Source: Tolypocladium sp. Sup5 PDA-1
Taxonomy: Eukaryota > Ascomycota > Sordariomycetes > Hypocreales > Ophiocordycipitaceae
DNA: 64,000 nt
Assembly (NCBI GenBank): GCA_000750105.3
Contig: JPHH03000011.1
Location: 310,001-374,000, forward strand
Reading direction: 5' to 3'
The notes under the pieces were generated by a model. That model had not been told where the DNA came from. It saw only the letters and a list, made by a program, of their open reading frames with translations, and did not search any database. Positions 21,655 through 31,943 of the stretch are shown piece by piece; position 1 is the first letter of the stretch; each line of letters starts with the position of its first letter. A program made the position numbers and the translations under genes.

Positions 21655-23318
21655 GTGAGGTTGATGGACTGATATTGTCCACGGCGTTGGATGGTGATAG
21701 TACGAGACACCAGCACGTGGTGGAGTTACCTTGGCCAGTGCATTTGAAATAACAGAATGACGAGCTGGTTGGGGACCGTGAGGTCTGTGCCTGCTTCGTA
21801 ACCGGGAGACCTGTGTAAGCAGGGAACAGACGGCAATTGTTTGACGTGGTGATAGCAAATCGGGTATCATGGATGGTAATAATTGCATTGGATGCTGACA
21901 GTCTCGCGCGGGAGATTCGGTGCGAGCTGCGGCTCTGCTTGATCGACAGGGATAGACGGACTGTGGCTCCGCGATTGCATCATAGGTGCCACTCACGACA
22001 CGAATGACGAAGCAGTCTCACGGCGGTACTTCGTACAGTACTCGTAGAACGGGTGACGGCTACGACGCCCGTGTGAAACTCAACTGTCACGACGCCAAGG
22101 ACTCGATACCAAGGAGAAGCTTCCTCCAACCACCTTTAACTTAAGGAGCTTCCTTTGTTGGAAGGCTGTGGTTGACGTTCGCCGAATCTGGAGTGTGTTG
22201 GACGACGGCGGCATGGATGGGCACAGCTGCAGGGAGGGAGGGGCTTGCAGAGGATCATGCGCAGCTTACCAAGCAGCCAACTGAGCACCGAGAACAGCGG
22301 GAAGAGGTCGGGTGGCAACACCATCCCCGTCCAGACCGCTGCGGACTCCTGCTAGCATTCGCCGCGTTGGGCCTGTCTTATTATTATTGTGCTCGTCGCA
22401 TTGCGCCACGGGGCAGGATTGAGGTGTGGTGTGAGCCGGTGGCGGGCAGCGGGCTAGCACGGGCAGTCGAGCACATACCTACATATGTCGCAGGTGCCGC
22501 GAAACAGGACGGATGAGTACTCGTAGCAGACGGTAGCCGTCTGCTCGTGTCATGGAGCGTCTCGAATTGTACCTCCAGAAGCGCGCATTGCGTTGGACTC
22601 CTGGAGTCCTCGGCAGGGGCCTCATGTACTCGTAAATGGATGCAAGGCCGGAATCGCAGCGGACCCCACTCAACTGTGGCCGTGACGTGGGGGGGGAGGC
22701 AGCCACTGCAGCAGCGGGCCCCTCGATCCCCCAACGGCGCCAAAACAGGCCCCAGCCCCGGGCGGCAACCCCCCGTCTCCAGGCCACCTCTGTGCCCACC
22801 TCTGTGCCCACTGATAGGTTCGTAGCGGGCGCCCTGCCATCACCCAGAACCCCAGGGCCAACAGCGCTCGTGTCCTCTGCTGCCCGCACCGCCCGGCCCG
22901 CTGAAGGCTTCCATTCCATCCAGTTCCCCGTTCGTGCTGGCTGGTGCCCTGCCGCTGGTCCTCGGGTTCCCCTCCCCGCCGCCCGTGTTCCAGTCGGGGG
23001 TTCTGGTGCATACGGTACTCCGTACGTTACGCAAAAAGAAAACGTGTCGCAGCACCTCGTTCGCACTGGTGCCTCAGGCATTCCCCAGCCCGCAGCCAGC
23101 CAACCGGGAACCAGGTACCCCGGCTCCACGCCGACTCCTCCATTGACGACTGATGGCTGACGTTTGTTCCCTCGTCTCGCCCTCACTCACTACCCTCCTG
23201 CACCACCGTAGGGCACGACCTCAATCCGTCCCAACCCGCCAGCGCCCATCCATCCTGCTGCGACGGACCATGGCACCGGCTGCATGACCGACCCAGCACC
23301 CCCGACGTCGTCTTCACC
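21655..23318. promoter_or_regulatory. Promoter and long leader of the NRC-2 kinase
   Basis: 1.66 kb with no credible gene; open frames on both strands over 22.2-23.2 kb are compositionally GC/Pro-Arg biased and mutually overlapping. Palindromic words occur at 22026-22036 (GTACTTCGTAC) and 23015-23025 (GTACTCCGTAC). The last 50 bp contain two short upstream ORFs (23270-23287 and 23284-23394). Confidence 0.5.
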
Positions 23319-23394
23319 ATGCCCTCCTCCAAGAACACGAATGGCTCCTCCGCCGCCCAGGTCAGCCACCGGCTGCGGAACTTCTTCCGCATGA
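23270..23394 (+). promoter_or_regulatory. Two overlapping upstream ORFs before the kinase start
   Basis: uORF1 (23270-23287) has ATG in the context ACCATGG and encodes five residues. Its stop TGA overlaps the ATG of uORF2 (23284-23394), which reads through the main ATG at 23319 in another frame. Whether both lie in the mRNA is unknown. If they do, initiation at the kinase ATG requires leaky scanning or reinitiation. Confidence 0.4.
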
Positions 23395-25431
23395 ACAGCG
23401 CCGCCAGCAGCACCGCCAGCGACAAGGACAAGACCTCGTCCTCCAGCAACGTCGCCCGCGCCTCTGGCTCGCCCAGCACGGCCGCTGGCGGCAGTAGCAG
23501 CGACATGCCTGGGCCCAAGCCATTCCGGCACACCAAGTTCTTCAGCAACACCGTCGGCCGCCTGCGCGCCCACACCGTCGCCAGCGAGGGCAACCAGATC
23601 GAAGAGGCCCTGAGCCCCACGGCCCACGCGAACCCCTACTTTGCCCACCAGGGCCAGCCCGGCCTGCGACATCACAACGAGGGCTCCGTGCCTCCCAGCC
23701 CGCCCGACACCCCCCAGCTGAAGATCTCCGGCCCCGATGGCGCGCCGGGCGAGCAGGCCACCAGCGAAACCAAAGAGGAATTGGCCCGGCGGTTAAGGAG
23801 GGTTGCTAGTGCTCCCAACGCCCAGGGCCTCTTCACCAAGGACGAGGGCAAGGGCGAGCCCGATGGCGACCGCCCTGCTACGGCCGAGTTCGGCAAGGAC
23901 CCTCTCGTCGAGAATGTCGAGTCGGGCTCCATTGGGCTCATTGAGAAGAAGGTCGAGGCCGCCAAGAACAAGTCGCTGGGGCCTCCTAGCGAAGATATCC
24001 TCGCTGCCCTCCCGGCCCCCCATACCGCCCTGGCTTTCCGCAGGACCTACAGCTCCAACTCCATCAAGGTTCGGAACGTCGAGGTCTGCCCGTCCAGCTT
24101 CGACAAGATTAAGCTCATTGGCAAGGGCGATGTGGGCAAGGTGTATCTGGTGAGGGAGAAGAAGAGCAGCCGGCTCTATGCCATGAAAGGTAAGGCCCTC
24201 TCCTCGGCCACGAGCTACCCGCAGCGTTGTTAATACTGACTCCATCAGTCTTGAGCAAGAAGGAAATGATCAAGCGCAACAAGATCAAGCGAGCGCTTGC
24301 CGAGCAGGAGATCCTGGCCACGAGCAACCATCCGTTCATTGTGACCCTATATCACTCGTTCCAGTCCGAAGATCATCTTTATCTGTGTATGGAATATTGC
24401 AGCGGTGGAGAGTTCTTCCGAGCCCTTCAGACTCGTCCGGGCAAGTGCATCCCCGAAGACGACGCCCGCTTCTACGCCGCCGAGGTGACGGCGGCGCTCG
24501 AGTATCTCCACTTGATGGGCTTCATCTACCGCGACCTCAAACCTGAGAGTACGTAACGCTTCTCTTTTCCGTGGGTTGCTTCATCCGCTGACTGGTAACA
24601 TTTAGACATCCTGCTGCATCAGTCTGGACACATCATGCTTTCGGACTTTGACTTGTCCAAGCAGTCGGATCCTGGCGGCAAGCCGACCATGATTGTCGGC
24701 AAGAACGGCGCCAGAACAGACGCGCTGCCCACCATCGACACGCGCTCTTGCATTGCCAACTTCAGAACCAACTCGTTCGTCGGCACGGAAGAATACATTG
24801 CCCCCGAGGTTATTAAGGGTAGCGGGCACACGAGTGCCGTGGACTGGTGGACACTGGGCATTCTCATCTACGAGATGCTCTACGGCACGACCCCGTTCAA
24901 GGGCAAGAACAGGAATGCCACGTTTGCAAACATCTTGCGCGAGGACATTCCCTTCCCGGACCATTCTGGCGCACCGCAAATATCCAAGTAAGTGGACTCC
25001 CCTGGTGTTGTCTGGCCTGCAGCAGATGACTGACATGTTGAACCAGCTTGTGCAAATCCTTGATTAGGAAACTCTTGATCAAGGATGAGAATCGCAGACT
25101 GGGAGCGAGAGCTGGAGCCTCCGACATCAAGGCGCATCCATTCTTCCGAACAACCCAGTGGGCCCTCATTCGTCACATGAAGCCCCCGATCGTCCCTCAT
25201 CCCGGCCGTGGAATCGATACGGTCAACTTCCGGAATGTCAAGGAGAGTGAGAGCGTGGACCTCAGCGGCTCGAGGCTCAAGGGAGTGCCCTTGGATAGCG
25301 GCCTGGCGACTCCCGGCGCCGAAGTTGACGATCCGTTTGTCGATTTCAACAGCGTCACGCTCCACCACGACGGGGACGACCACGGCCACCACCACCACAT
25401 GAACGGCCAGCATATTAGCGCCTCGTCATAG
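23319..25431 (+). CDS. nrc-2: AGC-family Ser/Thr kinase, NRC-2/Fpk1 flippase-kinase type
   Basis: Orthologue group of Neurospora NRC-2 and yeast Fpk1/Kin82, which phosphorylate lipid flippases at the plasma membrane and affect polarised growth and conidiation. Exons 23319-24189, 24249-24548, 24606-24987 and 25047-25431 give 645 residues. A Ser/Thr/Pro-rich regulatory N terminus (about 260 residues) precedes the kinase domain: glycine loop IGKGDVGKVYLV (Gly268-Gly273), Lys290 in YAMKV after splicing, catalytic YRDLKPEN (Asp386), activation segment and GTEEYIAPEV. The metal-binding DFG is DFD (Asp404-Asp406, LSDFDLSKQ), a hallmark of this AGC subgroup. A long insert precedes the T-loop. The C-terminal AGC tail includes FVDFNSVTL, and the protein ends in a His/Asp-rich stretch. 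All introns are 57-59 nt. Assignment is strong. Confidence 0.9.
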
Positions 25432-26365
25432 CCCGGCAGAGCGCTGGCACAGGGTGGTGGTCGAATTGTAAAGGTTGGACTAAAGGTTGGACACGGCCTG
25501 GCGCCTTGTGTCTCTGCCTGAGCAGGAGGCGAATGAGCGTGTACACGGCCGGCTATGTGTTTGATTTGTCTTATACTGGGGCTCTCTCATCTCCTTTGGT
25601 CGTTTGTTAACCTGCATTCATGGCTTCACGCAGCCCTCGATCCCTTTGCAGAATCATAGCGCACGCAGTGGGCGGCAGGAGGTGCTTCAGCTGATTGAGG
25701 CCTCCATCTGAGGAGGAGAAGGGTACCCGCGTTTCCACCCGTCATGGCAGCCCGTCTCTTGTTTTGCTTTTTCGTCCAAACAGCGGCGTCCCATCAGGTC
25801 TGGCGTTTACGGGAGGGAAGGGAAAGAGCAAAGTTTGATGTAAACTGTCTGTCACCAGTCTATGAAAGTTAACGTCCGACCTACCAATAGAGCATGGATA
25901 CTTTCTCCGCGAATACGATTTTTATCTTCTGATGTTTAGTCCGCATGGCTGCCGTTGCTGCCAGGGGAACGGTGATACGACATTGTATTGGCGTGGGGGC
26001 GGTCATCTGAGGTTGGCGAGGGCCTCACATGACTAACACGGATAGTACATCTGACCTCGAGACTGCAGCCGCTCATCTGCCCTGGTGCTGGCAACGCACC
26101 CGCGAAGGCTGATAAAAATGGATGAGGTGCCTATAGTGGCGTCAGTCGGTTGGCGCATGACCGGGCAAGTGGGCGATGACCCGGCTTCGTGAGACCTGAG
26201 CCGGCCTGAAGCTGGGCTCTGGATGTTGGGAACCTTCGCACCGGGTCCTCTCATCGATCTCCTTTCCCGCGTTGTCATAAGTGTCTTCCGCAAACAAGTT
26301 TGCTTACCTTCTCTTAGTTGAGCGTCTATCGAGACATCATAGTCGACAATACACCAAACTACACC
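25432..26365. other. Intergenic spacer
   Basis: About 930 bp holding the kinase 3' UTR and the promoter of the CorA-like gene. No conserved frame or repeat was seen. Confidence 0.4.
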
Positions 26366-27766
26366 ATGGCCCTCCGCCACAAGCGCGGCGTCTCGCCGCT
26401 CCACCGCAGCCGCGCAGCATCCGGCGCGCCAACCCCGTCGCTGGGCTACGTGCTCGAGTGGTCCTCCGGGCCGACGCAGACGCGGCAGCACAGACACGTG
26501 CTCTCGAGCGCGGAGGAGCTGCGGACGGAGCTGCTGGCGGGCGAGTGCTGCCCCGGGTCCGGGCGGATGGTGGTCGTGCGCGGCAGCCCGGATGGGGAGG
26601 TCGCGGAGGTGCTGCGCGGGGTGGGCGGCTTGGATGGGGAGTTTCTGGCGAGGCATGTGGAGGGGAGGGCGTATCGGCCGAGGGTGAGGGCCAGGAGGGC
26701 GAGGTGGTGGTGCTGGACGTATCCGGAGGTGGACGTTGCAGGTTCGAGAGATGGACGACGACAGGATGTCACGATACGCCGGGCATCGCTCTGGCTGGCC
26801 TCACAAGTCCCCGTCCTGCTCCTCGACCACCACGCTCTGCCATCTGCGCCCTCTCGGTCCGCCCCGAAGCTACGACACCAGGACGCCGCGACGAGCCGCC
26901 TCGCCGCGCAACCCAGCGGGCGGTACGGCGCCGTGGGCACCGCATCCCGCCCGGGTCGAACAGGGGAGGCATCCTCGTTCGAAGAGGACCTCTGGGACGC
27001 GCTGGTGCTGGTCGGCGGAACGGGCGACGCCTCCGTCGAGGAGATGCTCGGCGAGCTCGTCTACGAGCGCTGGACCGACTTCCTCGCGAGCCTCCGCCTC
27101 GACGGCGCGCAAGACAGGGCAACGTCGCTCTGGCGCGCCATGACCGCGCTGGAGCGCAACCTCGACGAGGCAAAGACCCTCTCCCGGCAGGGCAAGCTCC
27201 TCGGCGCCGTCGGCCCGACCGCCTGGACTGACCTCCTGCAACGCCTACACACCCGCATCCACCTCCTCCGCCCCTCCGTCCCGTCCTCGCAGCAGCAGTA
27301 CTCCTCCCTAGACAGGGAGACGGAAATCATCAACGAGCACAGCCTCAACCGCATCGCGTACCTCGGCGGGATCCTGCTCCCCGTGACCGTCGTCGCGGGC
27401 GTGCTCTCCATCGAGGGCGACTACGGGCCCGAGGGCGGCAACTTCTGGGTCTTCTGGGTCGCCAGCCTGGCCGCCAGCCTGGCCGCCCTGCTGGTCATCT
27501 ACGCCGACGAGCTGCGCTCCCTGGAGGTCTGGTTCGAGGTCGACGGGCAGCAGGAGGACGAGGACGAGGACGAGGGCACGGTGCGCCCCGCGGCCCGTTA
27601 CCTGGTGCAGCGGTGGCAGGACGGGAGCAGAGGAAGGACGTGGCGCAGGGGCGAGCTGGGCTGGGCCGGCGCGGCGAAGACGATGGCTGGGTACTACCGC
27701 TGGAGGGGGGATCCGAGGGTGCGGTTTGGACGGCCGGGGGAGGTTGCGAGGGCGAGGAGCGCGTGA
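26366..27766 (+). CDS. CorA-like two-helix membrane protein, divergent
   Basis: Probable integral membrane protein of the fungal CorA-like superfamily. Single exon from the ATG at 26366 (context CACCATGG), 466 residues. The N-terminal two thirds are soluble and Arg-rich. An acidic/helical stretch with conserved-looking SLWRAMTALERNLDEAKTLS leads into ETEIINEHSLNRIAYLGGIL and TM1 (LLPVTVVAGVLSI). A short loop and TM2 follow (FWVFWVASLAASLAALLVIY), then an acidic patch and a basic tail. This layout (long N terminus, stalk helix, two C-terminal TM helices) is that of CorA Mg2+ channels. The GMN signature at the TM1 exit is absent; SIEGDYGPEGGN is found instead. Transport is therefore uncertain. 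An in-frame ATG at 26318 is a weaker start. Confidence 0.68.
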   Translation: MALRHKRGVSPLHRSRAASGAPTPSLGYVLEWSSGPTQTRQHRHVLSSAEELRTELLAGECCPGSGRMVVVRGSPDGEVAEVLRGVGGLDGEFLARHVEGRAYRPRVRARRARWWCWTYPEVDVAGSRDGRRQDVTIRRASLWLASQVPVLLLDHHALPSAPSRSAPKLRHQDAATSRLAAQPSGRYGAVGTASRPGRTGEASSFEEDLWDALVLVGGTGDASVEEMLGELVYERWTDFLASLRLDGAQDRATSLWRAMTALERNLDEAKTLSRQGKLLGAVGPTAWTDLLQRLHTRIHLLRPSVPSSQQQYSSLDRETEIINEHSLNRIAYLGGILLPVTVVAGVLSIEGDYGPEGGNFWVFWVASLAASLAALLVIYADELRSLEVWFEVDGQQEDEDEDEGTVRPAARYLVQRWQDGSRGRTWRRGELGWAGAAKTMAGYYRWRGDPRVRFGRPGEVARARSA

Positions 27767-27999
27767 CGGGATGGCTGGAGCGGTGGTTGAGATGCGGCCG
27801 ACGTTGTGAAGCACGTCGTACGTGAGGAGAGGGCGTGGAAAGGGTGGGTGGTGAATCCGACCGCAGTAGAGTCGTATGCGACGCTGGTCATTATACAGAC
27901 AATCTGGGCTATAGACTACTAGATACAACGCCGTCCATCAGGCCGGCAATATCATACAACAACCCACGCCGCCGATACCCTCGCCCGTCTCCTCATCCC

Positions 28000-29580
28000 T
28001 CACGCCTCGGCCTCGCTCTTCCTCGTCCTCGTGCCCCTCTTCCTGACCCCAATCCTCTCCTTGCCGTCCATCCACGCCCGCAGACACTCCGGCACCGCCA
28101 CCGTGCCCGTCTCCTCGTCCCACCCGTTCTCCAGCAGCGCGGCCAGCACGCGCGGCACCGCGAGCGCCGTGCCGTTGGCCGTAAAGGGGAACGTCATCCG
28201 GCCGCCGATGCGCGTACGCGTCGCCAGCCGCCGCGTCTGGTAGTCGGTGCACAGGCTCGCCGACGTGAGCTCGCCCCAGCCGTCGTTGCTGCCGTGCTGC
28301 CGCCGGCTGGGGAAGTAGGCCTCAATGTCGACCTTGCGCGTCGCCGACGCGCCGAGGTCCGTCGACGGCATGGCGAGCACGCGGCAGTAGAGCCCCAGCG
28401 AGGACAGGATCTCCGTCTGCATGTCGAGCATCTCCTCGAAAACGTCCGCGGCCTCGAACACGTCGGGTGCCGTCCACGCAAACATCTCCACCTTGGTGAA
28501 CTCGTGCACGCGGTAGAGGCCCTTTGTGTCGGCGCCGCGCGCCCCGGCCTCGGCGCGGTAGCAGCGCGACACGGCGACGCGCTTCATGGGCAGGTCCTCG
28601 GCGTCGATGGTCGCGTTGGCCTTCATGCCGGCCAGGGGGATCTCCGACGTGCCCGCGAGGCACAGCTCGGGGACGCCTCGCTCCGCGTCCGCCGGTGACT
28701 GAGCGACCGCGTAGACCTGCTGCTCACCGTGCTGGTCGCGCGGCTGGAACCCGCACGCGGCGCCGATGTGGCTGTACACCATGCTCGGCGGCGAGACCTG
28801 CGTCCACCCGTGCTTCGTCGCGACGGCCAGCGCGTACTGCACCAGGGCTTGCTCGAGCTGCGCCGCCTCGCCGAGCAGGTAGTACCAGCCCCAGCCCGAG
28901 GCCGTCGCCGCGCCCGCAAAGTCGAGGATGCCCAGCTCGGTGCCGATGTGCACGTGCGACCGCCAGGCAGTTCCGTCTCCGTTTCCGTTGCCGTTTCCGT
29001 TGCCGTTGCCGTTGCCGTTGCCGTTCCCGGGCGCGTCCTCGTCAAACGTCGGCGGCTCGTTGATGTAGCTAAGAATCACGGCCTCGTCGCCCGGGGGCGT
29101 CTCGTCACTCGTCAGGTTGGGCATCTGCAGCGCCAGCGCCTCCATCTCGCTCACGGCCTCGGCCTCGCCCTTTTCGATGCCCGAGAGCTCGCCCTTGAGC
29201 CGCCGCGCCTCGTCCTGCACCTGCTCGCGCGTCATCTGCCGCACGTCCTGGATGTCGTCGTCGCCGCTGCTCGTCGCTGGGTTGGCGAGGAACTTGCGCA
29301 GCAGATTCGACCGCTCGCGCAGGGAGCGGCCCTGGCGCTGCAGTTCCTGCCATTGCGAGTGCAGCTCGATGATCTTGGCCGGGTGCGCGGCCTGGCGCCT
29401 GTAGTTGCGCTCCTCGCAGGTGAGCTCATACAGCTCCGGGTTTTGGCGGATGTGCTTGACGTCGATGATGGGCTTCGGCGCCGACGAGGGCCGCCTGCTG
29501 TCGGCGAGGCCGCGCGCTGCGGCAGCGGCTGTCTTTAGCCTCAGATTCCGACAGCGCAGGCATGTCAGTGTCCTGTTCAT
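28000..29580 (-). CDS. Seryl-tRNA synthetase, mitochondrial (Dia4-type)
   Basis: Class II aminoacyl-tRNA synthetase charging tRNA-Ser, probably in mitochondria. Single exon, 526 residues. The first about 30 residues (MNRTLTCLRCRNLRLKTAAA) are basic and lack acids, as in a matrix-targeting peptide. The N-terminal tRNA-binding coiled coil spans about 45-165 (IDVKHIRQNPELYELTCEER, later ARRLKGELSGIEKGEAEAVS). Catalytic motifs: LCLAGTSEIPLAGM, motif 2 SRCYRAEAGARG with RVHEFTKVEMF, and motif 3 RMTFPFTANGTALAVPRVLA. Between the arm and the core lies an Asn-Gly dipeptide run of about 20 residues encoded by a hexanucleotide repeat, absent from usual SerRS. It converges with the CorA-like gene, 233 bp apart. 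The gene is divergent enough from cytosolic SerRS to support the mitochondrial call. Confidence 0.88.
   Translation of the reverse strand: MNRTLTCLRCRNLRLKTAAAAARGLADSRRPSSAPKPIIDVKHIRQNPELYELTCEERNYRRQAAHPAKIIELHSQWQELQRQGRSLRERSNLLRKFLANPATSSGDDDIQDVRQMTREQVQDEARRLKGELSGIEKGEAEAVSEMEALALQMPNLTSDETPPGDEAVILSYINEPPTFDEDAPGNGNGNGNGNGNGNGNGDGTAWRSHVHIGTELGILDFAGAATASGWGWYYLLGEAAQLEQALVQYALAVATKHGWTQVSPPSMVYSHIGAACGFQPRDQHGEQQVYAVAQSPADAERGVPELCLAGTSEIPLAGMKANATIDAEDLPMKRVAVSRCYRAEAGARGADTKGLYRVHEFTKVEMFAWTAPDVFEAADVFEEMLDMQTEILSSLGLYCRVLAMPSTDLGASATRKVDIEAYFPSRRQHGSNDGWGELTSASLCTDYQTRRLATRTRIGGRMTFPFTANGTALAVPRVLAALLENGWDEETGTVAVPECLRAWMDGKERIGVRKRGTRTRKSEAEA
28981..29026. repeat. Hexanucleotide microsatellite inside the SerRS gene
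   Basis: Repeats of CCGTTG/CCGTTT on the plus strand encode alternating Asn-Gly on the minus strand. The unit is in frame, so length changes would alter only linker length. Confidence 0.8.
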
Positions 29581-29956
29581 GGTGGCTGTTGAGCTCTCGA
29601 TGAGCTTCTCATAGCTTGTAGGTCGCTAGTGTTGGATGAATATTTGGGGTGAGGCGCCAGGTCCGCGCTGAAGCCGGCGTAAATCATGCAATTAGCCGAA
29701 CTAGGACCCCATCACAGGCCACGTGCCAACGACATCACTCTCTGTTCTGTCATTTCCAACGTTCATTGAAATTGATTAGAATTGGTTTGGCATTGGGTTT
29801 GAGGTGAACAAGCTTTCACCGAATTGCCAGCTCGAGGCTGCGGTATCACCTCGCCCAGTGCGATAGATTCCCAACCCCCAGTGGTATCAAGGTATATCCG
29901 CTACTCATTGAACAGAAATCCTGCATTCATCATCATTCATGCTTCCAAGGCGCCTC
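29581..29956. promoter_or_regulatory. Promoter of the SerRS gene and ARP10 3' flank
   Basis: 376 bp between two minus-strand genes. It is AT-richer than its neighbours; no gene or repeat was seen. Confidence 0.45.
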
Positions 29957-31667
29957 TCATAACGAGCCCCAGATTCCGAGCGTCCAGTTTGTGTGGTGTC
30001 CTCCGCTACCTCTGATCAGCCCGCTGCTCTGCCGCTGTTGTGCTTTCATGTCGACATCGGTTGGCCGGCAGGCCCCATTTGCTCCCTGCTGTAGCCACAG
30101 CTCCCGATCTACCGTGGCCATTGCCGGGATCTTAAGCTGGCATATCAGGCTTGCCCCAGCCCAGGCTCCAAGGGAGTGGATGACTCTCAGCTGTCCCTGG
30201 AGCTGGTGCGGTACCGGCCGGTTCCGCGCAATCTTTGCCTCGATGGCGTCCTCTGGAGGCTCGGTCATTGCCGACTCTGGTCTAGCCGCGTCTTGGTCCT
30301 CCCCGCTCGATTCTGAAGTCGCTGTTGACGCAATGCTAGACCTCTGGATGCTTGCGTTCCGCAGCTTGTGGTTGTTGCGGAGCTGGTCTACGCCCTTCCC
30401 TGACACCGGGGCCCATCCTCTCCTGTCCACGATGCTCGTAACCTCATCCACGATTCTTTCCCTGATGCCCAGAACGTTTGAGCAGCCCCCCGTAAACATG
30501 ATCCGGGACATGCAGACAGCCCTGACATCCATTGGCAGCTGGAGCAGGTGGTGGTAGACGAGCAGATGCACGGGGAGCTCGTGGTCGTCAAACGTGGGTG
30601 GGGATGCCGACGGATCGAAAAATGAGTCGTCGCAAACGTCGGCCAGCTTGTTGAATGGTACCTGCAAAGTCGATGGCGGAGTCGTCGACCCCAGGGGAAT
30701 GGCGGCCACCCCAGTGGGGTGTGATGTCTCGGCCTCGGATTCGTCCTGTTCCTCCACAGTATCCAGCTGTGTTGACTGCCGCTGAGACGACTTGAAGGCG
30801 GACGCTCGACACCACATGAGCCGACAGAGAATGTCTTCGCATTCGTCGAAGCTCACAACGCGCTTGCCCTCTTCGTCGAACTCATCGCCCCCCAAAAGAT
30901 TATGCAGTAGCTTATACAGTTTGTCCAGGAGGAACCTGCCCCCCCTGACAGTTCGCGTAGTCTTGACCTCTCGGTACTCGTAGACGCTGGTGACGACCGT
31001 CTCAGCCCATCCCATGTCGATTACTAGCGCAGAACGGACGCCTGCCGCGACGGCCGACATGGTGGGAGACGACAATAGCGAGACCATGGGAGCTTGGAAA
31101 CTGTTGAACAACGTGTCCAGAACAGTCGAAAGCAAGGGGACCGGGACAGCAGGGTCGAGGACAAGTCCCATCCTCCTTGGCCGTGAATCGATGAGTAGAT
31201 ATCTGGGAGTCGCAATGAGTAAAGGTGGCATGTGGATTCCAGCAGAGTCCATACCTCGTAAATGCGTCTCGCAAAACGCGGTCCAACTTATCCCGTAAAA
31301 GCCCCAAGTCAACATCTCTTACATCGTAGCGCCAAACTTCATGTTCCGCAGCCCACGCATCTGATGCCAGCGCCCCTGGTTCTTGCCAAGCCCTGAAGTC
31401 TCCCACGCGACGGTGCTGTTCAGGTCCACACGAGAGCGTGGCTTTGGGAAGAGAGTCCCCGGCAAATCCAGCTCGGATGAAGCGTGAGCCAATCTCAATG
31501 AGCACAAAGTCGTCGTCGGCTCGGATCGTTGACGGTGAGCCATAGGACGAGGAAATGGTGCGAGGAGGGGTGTGAGGCGTCGACGGCGTTTGCTGGTTCT
31601 GTGTCGGTGCTGAGCGGATGCTGGCCACGCTCCTGTGGGCGAGCGCAGGCCCTGCACCAGAAGACAT
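29957..31667 (-). CDS. Actin-related protein Arp10/Ro-7 (dynactin pointed-end subunit)
   Basis: Member of the actin superfamily matching the fungal Arp10/Arp11 (Neurospora Ro-7) group, which caps the pointed end of the dynactin Arp1 filament and helps dynein-driven nuclear movement. Exons 31667-31255 and 31202-29957 give 552 residues. The 52-nt intron (GTATGG..CAG) joins LRDAFTR to YLLIDSRPRRMG. Actin-fold marks are ADDDFVLIEIGSRFIRAGFA (phosphate-1 strand), ALVIDMGWAETVVTSVYEYR (phosphate-2) and IMFTGGCSNVLGIRERI (adenosine motif). It is longer than actin because of Ser/Pro-rich inserts and a disordered N terminus, as usual for this subfamily. The start at 31667 (MSSGAG) is chosen because the upstream in-frame extension would run across the start of the opposite gene. 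Confidence 0.82.
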
Positions 31668-31943
31668 GGCCGCAGAAGTGCTGCTGGAGAAAATGAGACT
31701 CTCGTTGGATATCAGATGGTTGCGACGTTCAGTGGCGTCGAGTTGAGAGGGAGACCCTGAGATCGATATCGATATGCAGATAATGAGTCCTTCAAGGGCC
31801 CCTGACCGCACCGGCGTTTCAGGCGCCGACGCGCCGATAGTCAACAACGTCAAGCGTCGCCGTAGTGACGTGGGGCTCAATCGTGAACTTGACAGCTCCA
31901 ACGTCCAACAGCAGACCAAGCATGGGTACTGCGCCCGCTCCCA
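31668..31943. promoter_or_regulatory. Shared divergent promoter of ARP10 and GEN1
   Basis: Only 276 bp separate the two start codons. Both promoters and leaders must lie here or overlap the opposite gene. No binding site was identified with confidence. Confidence 0.55.

Noticed and set aside
22479..23186. Long frames on both strands upstream of the kinase
   Set aside because: Mutually overlapping, Pro/Arg/Gly-biased and without domains; better explained as GC-rich leader DNA.
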